DNA from: Fimbriimonadaceae bacterium | GTDB lineage: Bacteria; Armatimonadota; Fimbriimonadia; Fimbriimonadales; Fimbriimonadaceae | Length of the DNA: 9,316 nucleotides | Assembly: GCA_947447315.1 (NCBI GenBank) | Contig: CANFJD010000090.1 | Span: 1 to 9,316 of the forward strand | Direction of reading: 5' to 3' | Program-made: the position numbers and the translations under genes | In this document: one piece after another, positions 7,568 through 9,316 of the stretch | Layout: each line of letters opens with the position of its first letter | Position numbering within the stretch: the first letter of the stretch is position 1 | Notes under the pieces: generated by a model | What the model was told of the DNA's origin: nothing | Database searches by the model: none | The model's input: only the letters and a program-made list of their open reading frames with translations

Positions 7568-9316
7568 ATGATTCGTGCCGGCACCATTTTGTCGACCATT
7601 TTGCTTTCGGGATCCGCTTGTGCGACGATTTTCTATGTTGCGCCAAGCGGCAACGACGCATTGGATGGCTTAGCGGTCGCAAAGGCTAAACGCACGATTC
7701 AAGCCACGATTAATCTCGCCAAAGCGGGGGACGAGATCCGGCTGTCACAGGGCACGTACTCGGAAAATTTGACCATCGCCGCGGGTGTTTCGATTAAGGG
7801 CGGGTGGCGGGCTGGTTTCGGAGCGCGCAATATCTCAGGTTATCCCGCGATTATTGACGGGCAGCTAAAGGGGGCGGTCGTGACGGTGAAACCCATTCCG
7901 GCTACCCAGACCATTCGGATTGACGGCGTTACGATTCAGCGCGGCACCCAAGGCTTCACCTCAATGAACGCCAACGTAGCGCTTACGAACGATTCCTTCA
8001 TAAACAATTTTGCGCCGTCGAGTGTTTACGGCGCCGGAGTTGCGATTGACAGTGATGGCAAGACTGCCATCAACGCCACCATTACCGGCAATTTGGTGGC
8101 CAATAATTGGGATGCCGATCAGATTGGTGGACTGTACGCCTTTCTCAGCGGCGGAACCGGAACCGTATCTAACAACCGGATTTTGCATAACGGATCGAGT
8201 GTCTATATCGGAGGGATGTATCTCGGTAGCGGCACCTTTACTGCCGAAAACAACGACATTTCCGACAATACAACCGGTGGCAATGCGGCCGGGGCGATGC
8301 TTGATCAGGGGACATTCACCTTTCGCAATAACCGCATTACTCACAACAATGGGATCTTTGCGGTGTGAGTCTATGTCATCGGCTCTACCTGCGATTTCCT
8401 CGGAAACTTGGTAGCTCACAACACCGCAAATGGCTTTAACTGCGGGCTCGCGTTTCGGTCTTCGAACGGACGCATTATCAACAACACCTTTGCCAACAAC
8501 GCGTCGAACTACCCCCAATATGGGATGAATACCGTGGTGCTGTTTAGTCCGGAAAATACGCCCATGGCACCGGAGGTGGCGAATAATATCTTTGCGAACA
8601 ATGCCGCCGCCGGGCTCGCCTGGAATTATCCTGCGATAGTAAAGCCGACGTTCCATCACAACTGCTTTGCTAACAACGACGCTGAGGATCTATGGTACTA
8701 CGATACGCCCGGATTCACCGCCCAGCCGCTGGGACCGACCGATACGGGGCGCTCACCTCTATTCATGGATCCGGACCACGACGACTTTCGGCTTCATCCC
8801 CAATCCCCCGCCCGCGACACCGGAGATAACGTTGCCGGAGCACGACTGACGAAAGACCTAGATCTCCAGCCACGGAGAAAGGGGACTTACGTCGATATGG
8901 GTGCCTACGAGAGTGGCCCCGGTGGGTCGCTACTATTCCACGATACTTTCCAGACCTCAGCTCCGGGGTTGGAGACCGACCCGCTTTGTTTGAATATTAA
9001 CTTTGAATACACAAAGCGACAACTCGGGTCGGCGGCTCCCGTTAAGTGGTTGGAAGACGCTGAAACTGCGACCGGATCGGATACGGACTTTATGACCCAG
9101 GTCAGCAACTCCGGTCGCCCGACCCTTCTGTTATGCTGCTGGCCTTTTTGTCCAACGGGAGCGCGTCCGAATATTTCCGCGGCGCTAGAGAAGAGTTTCA
9201 CTCAGAGTCCTAATTTCGAAGTTTCGATGGAGTTCGGCCCGTATTATAAAACTGCCTACAACCCCAGCCATTGGATGGGATTTAGCTTTGGTGATACGGC
9301 TCGGGTGGCTCCAACC
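7568..9316 (+). pseudogene. Secreted parallel beta-helix protein interrupted by an in-frame TGA; runs off the window
   Basis: From the ATG the frame gives 266 residues, then TGA (8366-8368), then 316 more open codons to the window edge. Residues 1-19 are a signal peptide, cleaved after ACA. The mature start TIFYVAPSGNDALDG..KRTIQATINLAKAGDEIRLSQGTYSENL is the typical opening of secreted pectate-lyase-fold proteins. Helix rungs follow with a repeating NNxI..HN turn; the aligned Asn are at 175, 203, 229, 255, 280 and 306, so spacing of 25-28 residues continues across the stop. After the helix come CFANND.., SPARDTGD and VDMGAYES, the usual end of such domains, then a second, jelly-roll-like region (LLFHDTF, NINFEYTKRQLGSAAPV, SPNFEVSMEF, WMGFSFGD). 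The fold is shared by polysaccharide lyases and by non-enzymatic surface proteins; no catalytic residues are assignable. The gene is either a pseudogene, a recent nonsense mutant, or carries a sequencing error. A truncated 266-residue product would still be secreted. Confidence 0.8.
8366..8368 (+). other. In-frame TGA at codon 267 in place of a conserved rung glycine
   Basis: In the surrounding helix rungs the residue 12-13 positions after the turn Asn is Gly (G188, G216, G242, G293), followed by a short hydrophobic strand (LYAF, MYL, AML, LAF). The TGA takes that place, followed by VYV. One G-to-T change in a GGA glycine codon would give exactly this. TGA also ends the rhamnosidase and membrane protein genes here, so it is a normal stop in this genome. 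Confidence 0.75.

Noticed and set aside
8366..8368. TGA recoding as selenocysteine or tryptophan
   Set aside because: The matching position in other rungs is glycine, TGA is a normal stop elsewhere in the window, and no downstream SECIS-like hairpin was apparent.
7961..8659. Minus-strand frame of 232 codons opposite the beta-helix gene
   Set aside because: Antisense to clear, regular beta-helix rungs; its composition mirrors the repeats of the real gene.

Overview
The window looks like a stretch of bacterial chromosome, moderately GC-rich (mid-50s % by eye). It holds five protein-coding loci in two divergent groups and no RNA genes, CRISPR array or insertion sequence that I could see. All the products look like envelope or secreted proteins. 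The mix of a bacterial alpha-2-macroglobulin, a GH78 rhamnosidase, a secreted right-handed beta-helix protein and start codons without a Shine-Dalgarno would fit an Armatimonadota/Planctomycetes-like environmental bacterium. That is a guess from gene content, not a taxonomic assignment.

Left half, minus strand (1-4008): a two-gene operon. A 437-residue protein that is almost entirely transmembrane helices, which I cannot assign to a family, is followed with a 4-bp ATGA overlap by a large alpha-2-macroglobulin-like protein. The second gene reads without interruption for 899 codons and leaves the window at base 1, just inside the A2M domain, so its thioester region, if it has one, lies outside.

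Middle (4009-4256): a 248-bp divergent intergenic region. It holds a clear GGAG ribosome binding site for the plus-strand gene and a CGATATCG palindrome.

Right half, plus strand (4257-9316): a 251-residue secreted protein of propeller-like character; then a 774-residue GH78 alpha-L-rhamnosidase-type enzyme; then a secreted parallel beta-helix protein that continues to the window edge. The last two starts have no Shine-Dalgarno, and each has a -10-like hexamer about 6 bp before the ATG, which suggests leaderless transcripts. The beta-helix gene has an in-frame TGA at codon 267 that falls exactly where the neighbouring helix rungs have a conserved glycine. A single GGA to TGA change would explain it, and the same frame stays open for 316 more codons.

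How the genes might work together: the minus-strand pair looks like an envelope-protection module (a protease-trapping A2M fold plus a polytopic membrane partner). The plus-strand genes look like extracellular polysaccharide handling (rhamnoside hydrolysis, a pectinase-fold protein). There is no direct evidence that the two halves are functionally linked. I found no obviously new defence or mobile system; the most notable points are the interrupted beta-helix gene, the unassigned A2M partner, and the operator-like half-site array before the beta-helix gene.
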